A stretch of DNA of 8,100 nt from the NCBI GenBank assembly GCA_030643345.1, contig DAOWMA010000074.1, positions 1 to 8,100 on the forward strand. Reading direction: 5' to 3'. Every line of letters starts with the position of its first letter. The first letter of the stretch is position 1. The notes beneath the pieces are model-generated. The model had not been told where the DNA came from. It ran no database searches and was given only the letters and a program-made list of their open reading frames with translations. Shown here one piece after another: positions 1-6,465 of the stretch. The DNA comes from Spirochaetaceae bacterium. GTDB taxonomy: Bacteria; Spirochaetota; Spirochaetia; B11-G9. The position numbers and the translations under genes are program-made.

Positions 1-1
1 A

Positions 2-1021
2 CTTCTGCAACCTTTAAGTCAGGAACTGTTTGAAATTGGAGAACTGTTTATACACAATCTGGATAGCAATGGTTTTTTCCTGGAGGAGCCACTATCTCTA
101 TTGGATGAAAATCAGAGTATACTGGCATTGGAAGTGATGGATATTATACACTCCTTTGATCCTGCCGGTATCTGCGTTAAAGATTACAAAGAGTCACTTA
201 TACTACAGGCCACTATGGCAGGAGATACACCGGAAGGAGCTGTAGATATAATAGAGAATTATCTGCCTCTGGTAAAAAAGAGAGAAACAAAACTTCTTGC
301 AGGAAAACTGGATATACCTGCTGATGATATTGAATATATTATAGAGTTCATTCAAACATTAAACCCTTATCCGGGGAGACTTTTTTCAAATAGTCCTCCT
401 GTTTATGTAATACCGGACATTATGGTAACTATAAAGGATGGTGTATTTGTTCTGGTCCTTAATGATGAAGAGATTCCTGTCCTCGGGATCTCACCTTTTT
501 TTGAGGAGACCCGGGAGAGTAAACAGGAGAAGAATACCAGACAGTACGTCAATAACAGTATCAGGAATGCAAGATGGTTTATCAATAGTATCCAATTGAG
601 AAATAAAACTCTTATAAAAATAGCAAAAGTTATTGTAGAGTTTCAAAGGAATTTTTTTATAAAAGGGCCTAAATACTTATTACCCTTAACACTAAAGGAT
701 GTTGCAGATGAGGTCAATGTTCATGAAACCACTGTTTCAAGGATATCAAATGCTAAATACATGCAGACTGAATGGGGTATATATCCAATAAAGTACTTTT
801 TTACGAATTCTATTTCCGGTCCGGGATCATCAGGGTCCCGCTTCTCGAAGGAAGGGGTAAAAGCTACGATCAGAGAGTTACTTGAAGAGCATACAACCGG
901 GAAACGATTCTCAGACCAGAAAATTTCCGATCTGCTTAAGCAGCAGGGGATAAATATTGCCCGCCGCACAGTCGCAAAGTACAGATCGGAACTTTCTATA
1001 GATTCATCCTATGAAAGATAA
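2..1021 (+). CDS. rpoN: RNA polymerase sigma-54 factor RpoN, C-terminal part (5' end outside window)
   Basis: Sigma-54 directs core RNA polymerase to -24/-12 promoters, which open only with help from an AAA+ activator such as the NtrX-like protein encoded downstream. The frame is open from base 2, giving 339 residues. Since the family is usually about 430-480 residues, the N-terminal activator-contact region and the start of the core-binding region are missing. Visible in order: a core-binding segment with the typical LDSNGF motif near the start (fragment residues about 24-29); the DPAGI(C) segment near residue 53; a helix-turn-helix region around residues 230-265 with HETTVSRISNAKY followed by a KYFF motif; and an intact RpoN box ARRTVAKYR at residues 320-328 (bases 959-985), which contacts the -24 element. 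The TTG at 101 is internal, because homology continues upstream of it. The gene ends 64 nt before hpf. Nothing suggests the visible part is broken. Confidence 0.96.
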   Translation, partial: LLQPLSQELFEIGELFIHNLDSNGFFLEEPLSLLDENQSILALEVMDIIHSFDPAGICVKDYKESLILQATMAGDTPEGAVDIIENYLPLVKKRETKLLAGKLDIPADDIEYIIEFIQTLNPYPGRLFSNSPPVYVIPDIMVTIKDGVFVLVLNDEEIPVLGISPFFEETRESKQEKNTRQYVNNSIRNARWFINSIQLRNKTLIKIAKVIVEFQRNFFIKGPKYLLPLTLKDVADEVNVHETTVSRISNAKYMQTEWGIYPIKYFFTNSISGPGSSGSRFSKEGVKATIRELLEEHTTGKRFSDQKISDLLKQQGINIARRTVAKYRSELSIDSSYER

Positions 1022-1038
1022 AAAAAATTTGCTTTTTG

Positions 1039-1068
1039 TTGTACAATTAAATATCATTAAGTTATAAC
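1039..1068 (+). promoter_or_regulatory. Weak candidate promoter for hpf
   Basis: In the 64-nt rpoN-hpf gap, TATAAC (1063-1068) matches the -10 consensus at five of six positions. TTGTAC (1039-1044) is a poor -35 (three of six) at an 18-nt spacing. Transcription would start near 1075, just before the ribosome binding site. AT-rich gaps give such matches easily, and hpf may simply be co-transcribed with rpoN. Confidence 0.28.
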
Positions 1069-1075
1069 TTGCTTT

Positions 1076-1081
1076 GGAGGG
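1076..1081 (+). promoter_or_regulatory. Ribosome binding site of hpf
   Basis: GGAGGG lies four bases before the ATG at 1086. It decides the start: the in-frame TTG at 1074 overlaps this motif and cannot use it, so the extra four N-terminal residues from TTG are rejected. Confidence 0.8.
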
Positions 1082-1085
1082 ATTT

Positions 1086-1379
1086 ATGAATGTAGAGATT
1101 AAAGGTATCCATTACAATGTCAGTGATGCAACACGGGAATTCATAGACAAAAAGCTGGAACACATCAGTTTTGCAAAGGACCACATTATTGATCTGCTTT
1201 TAACCATCACTAAAGAAAAGCATGGATACAAGGTAGATGGTAATATCCATTTTAGATGGGGCAAATCATCACATCTGAGTCTGGAATCGATAGAATTGTA
1301 CGAGGGTATTGAAAATTTTATACATAAACTGGAGCTTAAAGTACGAAAAGAGAAGGAAAAAATATCTGATCATAGCTAA
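1086..1379 (+). CDS. hpf: Short ribosome hibernation promoting factor (HPF/YfiA family)
   Basis: HPF proteins bind the 30S decoding region of idle ribosomes in stationary phase or stress, block translation and favour inactive 100S particles. From the ATG at 1086 the product is 97 residues, the length of the short (E. coli-type) HPF. It lacks the C-terminal dimerisation domain of long HPF. The N-terminus (MNVEIKGIHYNVSDATREF), the following KLEHI, and the C-terminal segment with ENFIHKLELKVRKEKEKISDH fit the beta-alpha-beta-beta-beta-alpha fold and its basic C-terminal helix. The gene directly follows rpoN, a very common arrangement in bacteria with sigma-54 and one that strongly supports the call. 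A terminator lies 18 nt after the stop, so hpf is the last gene of its transcript. Confidence 0.93.
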   Translation: MNVEIKGIHYNVSDATREFIDKKLEHISFAKDHIIDLLLTITKEKHGYKVDGNIHFRWGKSSHLSLESIELYEGIENFIHKLELKVRKEKEKISDHS

Positions 1380-1397
1380 TTTCTTATTTATTATTCA

Positions 1398-1435
1398 GGG
1401 CTTCCCTCCAAATGGCGGGAAGCCCTTTTTTTTTT
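1398..1435 (+). terminator. Intrinsic terminator after hpf
   Basis: A perfect 9-bp stem (GGGCTTCCC at 1398-1406 with GGGAAGCCC at 1417-1425) encloses a 10-nt loop and is followed by ten T residues (1426-1435). It begins 18 nt after the hpf stop and separates the rpoN-hpf transcript from the hprK operon. Confidence 0.95.
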
Positions 1436-1446
1436 AACTTAATTTG

Positions 1447-1455
1447 TGCTATAGT
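1447..1455 (+). promoter_or_regulatory. Candidate extended -10 promoter of the hprK-holA operon
   Basis: TGCTATAGT is a TG-N-TATAGT extended -10 element; the hexamer matches TATAAT at five of six positions. At 16-18 nt spacing the -35 position falls in the T tract of the preceding terminator and has no recognisable -35 hexamer, which an extended -10 can tolerate. The predicted start is near 1461-1463, leaving only about 5-7 nt before the hprK ATG. It is the only good promoter candidate between the hpf terminator and hprK. Confidence 0.55.
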
Positions 1456-1467
1456 TATCACAATACA

Positions 1468-2451
1468 ATGAAAAATTTTACTGTTTTGGATCTGATTGAT
1501 CTGGATTTAAAGGACCATAACTCTCTGAATCTCAAATGTCTGGCAGGGAGACAAGGGCTTTCCAGGATTATTACTGATCCTGAAATAAATCGCCCGGGGT
1601 TGACTCTTAGCGGGTTCTTTGAGGAGTTTGCCTATCATAGGATACAACTCTTTGGAAGAGGTGAGATAGCTTATTTAAAGATGCTGGAAAAAAATAACAT
1701 AATGGCAGCTGTAGAAAAAATGTTTTCATATCAGCTTTCCTGTTGTGTGTTCAGCTATTCAGAAGTTCCCAGTGCAGAACTTCTTCATATTGCAGAAAAA
1801 TCAGGATGTGCCATTCTTCAAACTGATCTTACATCCTCTGAGTTTACCGTTAGATTAATGCGGGCCCTAAGTGATATTTTCGCCCCGTCCAGTGCTATCC
1901 ATGGAGTTTTGGTTGAAGTATTTGGAATAGGAGTCTTAATTACAGGTGGCAGCGGCGTTGGAAAGAGTGAAACCGCTCTGGAGCTTATAGAAAGGGGCCA
2001 TAGACTTATTGCAGATGATACTGTTGTATTAAAGAGTGTAAATGGGAATTATTTAATGGGTTCAGGTATAAATGAGATGCTTGGACATCATATGGAAGTT
2101 AGAGGTCTTGGTATAATAAATGTGAGTTATCTGTTTGGAGTTGGTTCCATAAGAGATAAAAAACAAATTCAGCTGCTGATTGAGCTGGAACTATGGGACC
2201 CGGAAGTAGTTTATGATCGAATAGGAACAGGGGATGCCTCGAAAGAAATCCTGGAGGTTAAGATCCCACTCATAAAAATGCCGGTAAAAGCAGGACGGAA
2301 TATACCAATTCTAATCGAAGTTGCCGCTATGAACGAAAGATTGAAAAAACTGGGGTATCACTCTGCTCAGGAATTTGATAATAACATATTAAAGTGGCTT
2401 GAAAGTAAAAATGCCAGAAACCTGTATTCCAATAATAGTGATATTTTCTAA
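1468..2451 (+). CDS. hprK: HPr kinase/phosphorylase HprK
   Basis: HprK is a cytoplasmic bifunctional enzyme that phosphorylates HPr on Ser46 with ATP or pyrophosphate and removes that phosphate by phosphorolysis. The product is 327 residues from the ATG at 1468, close to the usual 310-330. The N-terminal domain has the INRPGL segment (residues 40-45) and the HRIQLFGRGE segment. The C-terminal catalytic domain has the AIHGV histidine (H145), the P-loop GGSGVGKS (160-167), the ADD motif (182-184), the family signature EVRGLGIINV (210-219), and the conserved C-terminal stretch from GRN to VAAMNERLKKLG (about 276-296). All key residues look intact. The in-frame TTG at 1444 is rejected because it overlaps the likely promoter and adds residues unlike the family. 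There is no Shine-Dalgarno sequence before the ATG. The gene is followed after 8 nt by its substrate, hpr. Confidence 0.97.
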   Translation: MKNFTVLDLIDLDLKDHNSLNLKCLAGRQGLSRIITDPEINRPGLTLSGFFEEFAYHRIQLFGRGEIAYLKMLEKNNIMAAVEKMFSYQLSCCVFSYSEVPSAELLHIAEKSGCAILQTDLTSSEFTVRLMRALSDIFAPSSAIHGVLVEVFGIGVLITGGSGVGKSETALELIERGHRLIADDTVVLKSVNGNYLMGSGINEMLGHHMEVRGLGIINVSYLFGVGSIRDKKQIQLLIELELWDPEVVYDRIGTGDASKEILEVKIPLIKMPVKAGRNIPILIEVAAMNERLKKLGYHSAQEFDNNILKWLESKNARNLYSNNSDIF

Positions 2452-2459
2452 GGTGAATA

Positions 2460-2726
2460 ATGAAACAAGAGACTGTAACAATTAAAAACAGAGCTGGTAT
2501 ACATGCAAGACCAGCCGCTCTGATCGTAAAAACTGCAAATGAATATGATTCTGAAATTTTTCTTGAGCATGATAATATGAGAATAAATGCAAAATCAATT
2601 ATGGGCATAATTACTCTGGGGGCCAACTATAAATCTGTAATTCAGGTCATTGCCGAAGGGAATGATGAAGAAGAGGTAGTTAGTGCAATTGTTAAACTTT
2701 TTGAAAATAGGTTTGAGGAAGAATAA
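2460..2726 (+). CDS. ptsH: Phosphocarrier protein HPr
   Basis: HPr is the small phosphocarrier that receives phosphate on His15 from enzyme I and is regulated on Ser46 by HprK. The 88-residue product is of normal length. The active-site segment AGIHARPAA puts the histidine exactly at 15 (bases 2502-2504), and INAKSIMGI puts the regulatory serine exactly at 46 (2595-2597). Both phosphorylation sites are therefore intact, and the pairing with hprK is functional on paper. AAGGTGA at 2450-2456, overlapping the hprK stop, serves as the ribosome binding site. No enzyme I, EIIA or sugar permease gene is nearby, so the role may be regulatory rather than sugar uptake; that is inference. The stop lies nine bases before the next gene and in the same frame. 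Confidence 0.97.
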   Translation: MKQETVTIKNRAGIHARPAALIVKTANEYDSEIFLEHDNMRINAKSIMGIITLGANYKSVIQVIAEGNDEEEVVSAIVKLFENRFEEE

Positions 2727-2735
2727 ATCAAAGCT

Positions 2736-4499
2736 ATGAGCAGTTATCAAAATACAAAATCTGCTTATACCGGCCTTATCAGTACAGTTTTGATTTATAT
2801 TTTACTTATTATTCTCATTCTCATTTTTGCAGACAAAGTCCTTTTGGGTGTAGCCTCAGGGAACTCAATGTCAGCTCTTAACTATATTCCTCTTGCTCTT
2901 GTTCTCCCCATATTTCTAATAGCTACAATAGTCTTCAATATAATTAAATTAATTAGACAGAGAAGGAAAAAACAATCCGGATCAAATTTCAAGACTAAGT
3001 TGATTATATTTTTTACCTTTATTACTATTCTCTCCTCTGTCCCTCAGGGGATTCTTGCTGTAAATTTCATTAATACTGTAACAAAATCATGGTTCTCGTC
3101 CGGAATAGAAGATGCTCTTCAAGGTGGATTGGATATTGCAATAGAATATAATAGATCAACTATGGATAATATTGCAGTATTCAGAGACAGTTTTGTATTT
3201 GAAAATATTATACTAAATACAGAATCATCCCCGGAGCGAATGTGGCGAAATATTCATGGTGCCTTTCCTTCTCTCAGCAGTGTTGCAATATATAATTCTG
3301 ATGGTAAAGAAAAACTTTTCATGGGAGAAAAAAATACCTCTCCGGGAGTTAATCTTAATAATCTTGAAAATGGAGCAGTGACCAGGTCAAAAGAGGGCGG
3401 CAGAAGTATTGTAAGGACAAGAAAGGATTTCCTTTCCAATGGGAATTCACTTTCTGTAATTTTGACTATTCTTCTTCCGGAAAATTTTGATCAGAGTGCA
3501 TGGGAAATAACCAATGCCCTGCAACTCTTTTCAAAGAGTAAAGGAGACCATCTTCGCTTTCTACTGATTCTGCTGCTTTTCTACACATATTTTTCATTAC
3601 CCATAATTCTGCTGTCAATACTGACAAGCTTTCTTTTAAGTGAAGAGATAATACAGCCTATTGCTCACCTCCAGGAGGCAATCAGAAGGGTTGTAGAAGG
3701 TGATTATTCTTACAGGGTCCTGACCCATTCAAATGATGATCTTTCAAATTTGGTGAATTCATTCAACTACATGGTATCTGAACTGGAACTATCAAGGAAT
3801 AATCTGGCCCATACCGAAAAGGTAACTGCCTGGCAGGAAATTGCACAACGGATGGCCCATGAAATTAAAAACCCGCTTACACCAATTAAGCTTTCAGCCC
3901 AGAGAATACTAAAAAAGTATAAGACTAATCCGGATTCGATAGATACTATACTGGAACCTGCGGTTGATGCTATAATTAAAGAAGTAGGAAATCTGACGGA
4001 ATTACTGGCACAGTTCAAAGATTTTGCAAAAATGCCTTCTCCTGTTCGGGAGGATATTGAACTGAAAAATCTTATTACTGAGGTTTCTATGCTTTATTCA
4101 GAATCCTATCCCGATATTACACTGGATTTTTATGGGTTGGAGGATGTCTGTCTGAAAGGAAATAAAGGTCAGATTCAGAGAGTATTTTCCAATCTGATCA
4201 GTAACTCGTTTGAGGCAATTAGTGGAACAGGTACTGTTGCCTTTAGAACAGAACTGGTAAGAAAAGGGAATACTCACTACTGTAGAATCCAGATTACTGA
4301 TACCGGTTCGGGGATAGATCCTGCCATGAAGAAGCAAATTTTTGATCCATATTTCACGGCAAAGGAAGGTGGAACTGGTTTGGGGCTTCCAATTGTGGAG
4401 AGGATAATATCTGACCACAAGGGTACTATCTGGTATGAATCTGAGCTTGAAGTGGGGACCACCTTTTTTATTGAACTCCCTATGGAGGATTTCAAATGA
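2736..4499 (+). CDS. ntrY: NtrY-like membrane sensor histidine kinase
   Basis: This membrane sensor kinase probably phosphorylates the NtrX-like regulator encoded next. The 587 residues show TM1 (about 13-37), TM2 (50-73), TM3 (86-112), an external region of about 160 residues, then TM4 (273-302). A HAMP linker (about 301-355) follows. The H-box contains RMAHEIKNPLTPIKLSAQR with phospho-acceptor His375 (bases 3858-3860). The ATPase domain has an N box (NLISNSFEA, N486/N490), G1 DTGSGI (522-527), F box FDPYF (536-540) and G2 GGTGLGL (545-551). The AHEIKNPLTPI form of the H-box and the four-span topology are typical of NtrY. Unlike classical NtrY, there seems to be no PAS domain between HAMP and the H-box: only about 20 residues separate them. 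The hpr stop just upstream in the same frame fixes the ATG at 2736. There is no good ribosome binding site, so translation is probably coupled to hpr. The ligand is unknown. Confidence 0.9.
   Translation: MSSYQNTKSAYTGLISTVLIYILLIILILIFADKVLLGVASGNSMSALNYIPLALVLPIFLIATIVFNIIKLIRQRRKKQSGSNFKTKLIIFFTFITILSSVPQGILAVNFINTVTKSWFSSGIEDALQGGLDIAIEYNRSTMDNIAVFRDSFVFENIILNTESSPERMWRNIHGAFPSLSSVAIYNSDGKEKLFMGEKNTSPGVNLNNLENGAVTRSKEGGRSIVRTRKDFLSNGNSLSVILTILLPENFDQSAWEITNALQLFSKSKGDHLRFLLILLLFYTYFSLPIILLSILTSFLLSEEIIQPIAHLQEAIRRVVEGDYSYRVLTHSNDDLSNLVNSFNYMVSELELSRNNLAHTEKVTAWQEIAQRMAHEIKNPLTPIKLSAQRILKKYKTNPDSIDTILEPAVDAIIKEVGNLTELLAQFKDFAKMPSPVREDIELKNLITEVSMLYSESYPDITLDFYGLEDVCLKGNKGQIQRVFSNLISNSFEAISGTGTVAFRTELVRKGNTHYCRIQITDTGSGIDPAMKKQIFDPYFTAKEGGTGLGLPIVERIISDHKGTIWYESELEVGTTFFIELPMEDFK
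4484..4488 (+). promoter_or_regulatory. Ribosome binding site of ntrX
   Basis: GGAGG sits seven bases before the ATG at 4496, inside the last codons of the kinase gene. It is the best-placed strong Shine-Dalgarno in the six-gene operon and, with the ATGA stop/start overlap, supports coupled, efficient translation of the regulator. Confidence 0.8.
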
Positions 4500-5863
4500 G
4501 TAAGATTTTGATTATTGATGATGAACCTGGGATCAGAACTGTTTTGTCAGATATTATAAAAGATGAAAATCATCAGGTTTTTACCGGAGGCGATGGCTTT
4601 GAAGGGTTAACTGTTCTCAGGGAAGAATCAGTGGATCTTGTTATTCTTGATGTATGGCTACCCAATATGGGTGGAATTGATGTCCTGAAAGAGATTAAAA
4701 AGGAATATCCTGATATTGAGGTTATTATGATTTCCGGTCATGCTAATATTGATATTGCTGTTAAGGCTGTTAAACTTGGGGCCTATGATTTTCTTGAAAA
4801 GCCGCTTTCTTTGGATAAGATAATTAATCTTATCAATAATGCACTTAAATTTGAAAAACTGAAAAAAGAAAATGCTGTCCTGAAAAATTCTATTCTTATG
4901 GATGATAAAATGATTGGTTCATCTGAATCAATGCAGGCGGTCTGGACCAGAATAAATCAAAGTGCTTTTTCCAATGCAAAAATATTGATAACTGGTGAAA
5001 ACGGAACTGGAAAAGAACTTATAGCAAGAGAGATCCATCGTAAAAGCAGCAGGTCCGCCGGGCCTTTTGTTGAAGTTAACTGTGCAGCAATACCGGATAC
5101 ACTTATTGAAAGTGAATTATTTGGACATGAAAAAGGGGCTTTTACCTCTGCAATTGCAAGGCGTAAAGGTAAATTTGAACTTGCTCATGGCGGAACTCTT
5201 TTTCTTGACGAAATAGCAGATATGTCAATTAGTGCACAGGCTAAAGTATTAAGGGCAATTCAGGAGCTTAAATTTGAAAGAATTGGCAGTGAAGAATCGA
5301 TCACTGTGGATATTCGGCTTATTGCAGCAACAAATAAAGATATAGTTGGTGAAGTATCTGCCGGGCGGTTCAGAGAAGACCTCTATTACAGACTTAATGT
5401 AGTTCCAATTCATGCTCCTTCCCTTTCAGAGAGGACCAGTGATCTGGAAGAGCTTGTTTCTTACTTTATGGAAAAGTTTAAATCGAATACCAGTGAAGTT
5501 TGCAAGACAATATCCAAAGAGGGGTTGAAATTCCTACGTGCCCACAAGTGGCCGGGGAATATAAGGGAATTGAAAAATTTTATCGAAAGAATTAATATAA
5601 TGACAGATGAGCAAGTAATATCAGCTGAAACTGTAAAATATTACCTGCAGGAAGATAAAAATGTGTATACACAATCAAACCTGGATGATGAATATTCAGA
5701 AATGAAACTTACCGATGCAAAGGATAAATTTGAAAAGCAGCTTCTTATTCAAAAACTGGAACAAAACAATTATAATATTTCACGTGCAGCGGAAGTCCTG
5801 GGTATATATCCAAGTAATTTACATGGTAAAATAAAGAAATTTGGAATAGAAATAAAGAAGTGA
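4496..5863 (+). CDS. ntrX: NtrX-like sigma-54-dependent response regulator
   Basis: This is a bacterial enhancer-binding protein: when phosphorylated it hydrolyses ATP to remodel sigma-54 RNA polymerase. The 455 residues have three domains. The receiver (about 1-120) has the acidic pair D8/D9, phospho-acceptor D52, S80 and K102. The AAA+ domain (about 138-370) has Walker A GENGTGKE (167-174), a sigma-54 contact loop GAFTSA (214-219), Walker B LFLDEI (235-240), an arginine-rich RFREDLYYRL segment (291-300) and the WPGNIRELKN motif (352-361). The C-terminal Fis-type helix-turn-helix (about 415-450) contains NISRAAEVLGIYPSNLHGKIK, close to NtrX in style. The loop differs from the usual GAFTGA by serine in the fifth position. 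The start overlaps the kinase stop (ATGA), and the stop overlaps the lexA start (GTGA). Sigma-54 itself is encoded 3.5 kb upstream. The target genes cannot be read from this window. Confidence 0.93.
   Translation: MSKILIIDDEPGIRTVLSDIIKDENHQVFTGGDGFEGLTVLREESVDLVILDVWLPNMGGIDVLKEIKKEYPDIEVIMISGHANIDIAVKAVKLGAYDFLEKPLSLDKIINLINNALKFEKLKKENAVLKNSILMDDKMIGSSESMQAVWTRINQSAFSNAKILITGENGTGKELIAREIHRKSSRSAGPFVEVNCAAIPDTLIESELFGHEKGAFTSAIARRKGKFELAHGGTLFLDEIADMSISAQAKVLRAIQELKFERIGSEESITVDIRLIAATNKDIVGEVSAGRFREDLYYRLNVVPIHAPSLSERTSDLEELVSYFMEKFKSNTSEVCKTISKEGLKFLRAHKWPGNIRELKNFIERINIMTDEQVISAETVKYYLQEDKNVYTQSNLDDEYSEMKLTDAKDKFEKQLLIQKLEQNNYNISRAAEVLGIYPSNLHGKIKKFGIEIKK
5748..5776 (+). promoter_or_regulatory. 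Candidate internal promoter for lexA-holA
   Basis: Inside the 3' end of ntrX, TTCAAA (5748-5753, four of six matches to the -35 consensus) is followed after exactly 17 nt by a perfect TATAAT (5771-5776). Transcription would start near 5783, about 77 nt before the lexA start codon. The region is AT-rich coding sequence, so a chance match is quite possible. Confidence 0.35.
5799..5812 (+). promoter_or_regulatory. Imperfect palindrome, possible operator upstream of lexA
   Basis: TGGGTATATATCCA is a 14-bp imperfect palindrome (six of seven base pairs match; the fourth is G against T). It lies 47 bp before the lexA start and just after the predicted start of the candidate internal promoter, where a repressor site would act. 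It also encodes part of the NtrX helix-turn-helix, so it may be incidental. It does not match the Bacillus or E. coli SOS box, and LexA binding here is only a guess. Confidence 0.2.
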
Positions 5864-6465
5864 AAAAATTAACGGAAAGACAGGAAGAGGTCCTTAACTT
5901 TATTAAGATGTTTATCAGTACAAATAAATATCCCCCTACCATGAGAGAAATAGCATCATCTTTTCACATTACAGCTAATGGTGCATACGACCATGTAAAA
6001 GCTCTTGAAAAAAAGGGGAAAATACACTGTGATGTCAAACGTTCCAGAGCTATTGGTATAATTGATGATGAGAAGGAAAAAGAGGAGATTATTGATATTC
6101 CCCTTCTTGGAAATGTAGCTGCCGGATTACCTCTGTTAACAGAAGAGAATTTTGATGGTTATATAAAAATTGCCGCCTCCAATCTCTCTACAGGGACCCA
6201 TTTTGCACTTGTAGTAAAGGGTGACAGTATGCAGGATATCGGTATAATGGATGGTGATACCGCGATTATGATTCAAAAACAAACGGCAGAGAACGGAGAT
6301 ATTATTGTTGCTATGGTAAATGATGAGGCTGTAACATTAAAAAGATTTTTCAAAGAAAAGAACAGGATAAAACTAAAGGCTGAAAATCCAATCTATCCTC
6401 CCATCTACTCACAAAATGTCAGGATATTGGGAAAACTCCAGTATTTAATTAGAAGCTATGAATAA
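5860..6465 (+). CDS. lexA: LexA repressor
   Basis: LexA represses SOS genes and cleaves itself when RecA filaments form on damaged DNA. The 201 residues are a normal full length. An N-terminal winged helix-turn-helix starts with the classic LTERQEEVLNFI and contains PPTMREIA and an HVKALEKKGKI segment (about 1-65). The C-terminal peptidase domain has the Ala88-Gly89 cleavage bond in VAAGLP (bases 6121-6126), the nucleophile Ser123 in GDSM and the general base Lys161 in VTLKRF. All catalytic parts are intact. The GTG at 5860 overlaps the ntrX stop. It is chosen because the LexA N-terminus begins exactly here; the next methionine would remove the first helix. No strong ribosome binding site is seen. 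The recognition helix (ITANGAYDHVKAL) differs from the E. coli and Bacillus forms, so the operator sequence may also differ. Placement after ntrX is unusual. Confidence 0.95.
   Translation: MKKLTERQEEVLNFIKMFISTNKYPPTMREIASSFHITANGAYDHVKALEKKGKIHCDVKRSRAIGIIDDEKEKEEIIDIPLLGNVAAGLPLLTEENFDGYIKIAASNLSTGTHFALVVKGDSMQDIGIMDGDTAIMIQKQTAENGDIIVAMVNDEAVTLKRFFKEKNRIKLKAENPIYPPIYSQNVRILGKLQYLIRSYE

Noticed and set aside
403..969. Minus-strand open frames opposite rpoN (403-585 and 721-969)
   Set aside because: They are shadows of the rpoN coding frame, have no ribosome binding sites and resemble no known protein.
1019..1040. A-rich then T-rich run after the rpoN stop as a terminator
   Set aside because: No G+C stem is present; the runs alone do not make an intrinsic terminator, and hpf follows closely.
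1021..1085. Riboswitch, small RNA or SOS box in the rpoN-hpf gap
   Set aside because: The gap is short, AT-rich and has no stable stem or known motif.
1444..1467. TTG at 1444 as the hprK start
   Set aside because: It overlaps the extended -10 promoter, has no ribosome binding site, and adds eight residues unlike the HprK family; the ATG at 1468 fits family N-termini.
2724..2738. hpr and ntrY in the same frame with one stop codon between, suggesting an HPr-kinase fusion by read-through
   Set aside because: HPr ends at its normal length, the stop is TAA, and the kinase has its own ATG; there is no sign of a read-through signal.
3831..3845. Sigma-54-like -24/-12 promoter sequence (TGGCAG...TTGCA) within ntrY
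   Set aside because: The spacing between the GG and GC elements is 9 nt, not the required 10, and the bases encode the conserved WQEIAQ segment before the H-box.
4098..4495. Minus-strand open frames opposite the kinase ATPase domain
   Set aside because: They overlap fully conserved kinase motifs on the other strand and show no protein-like features.
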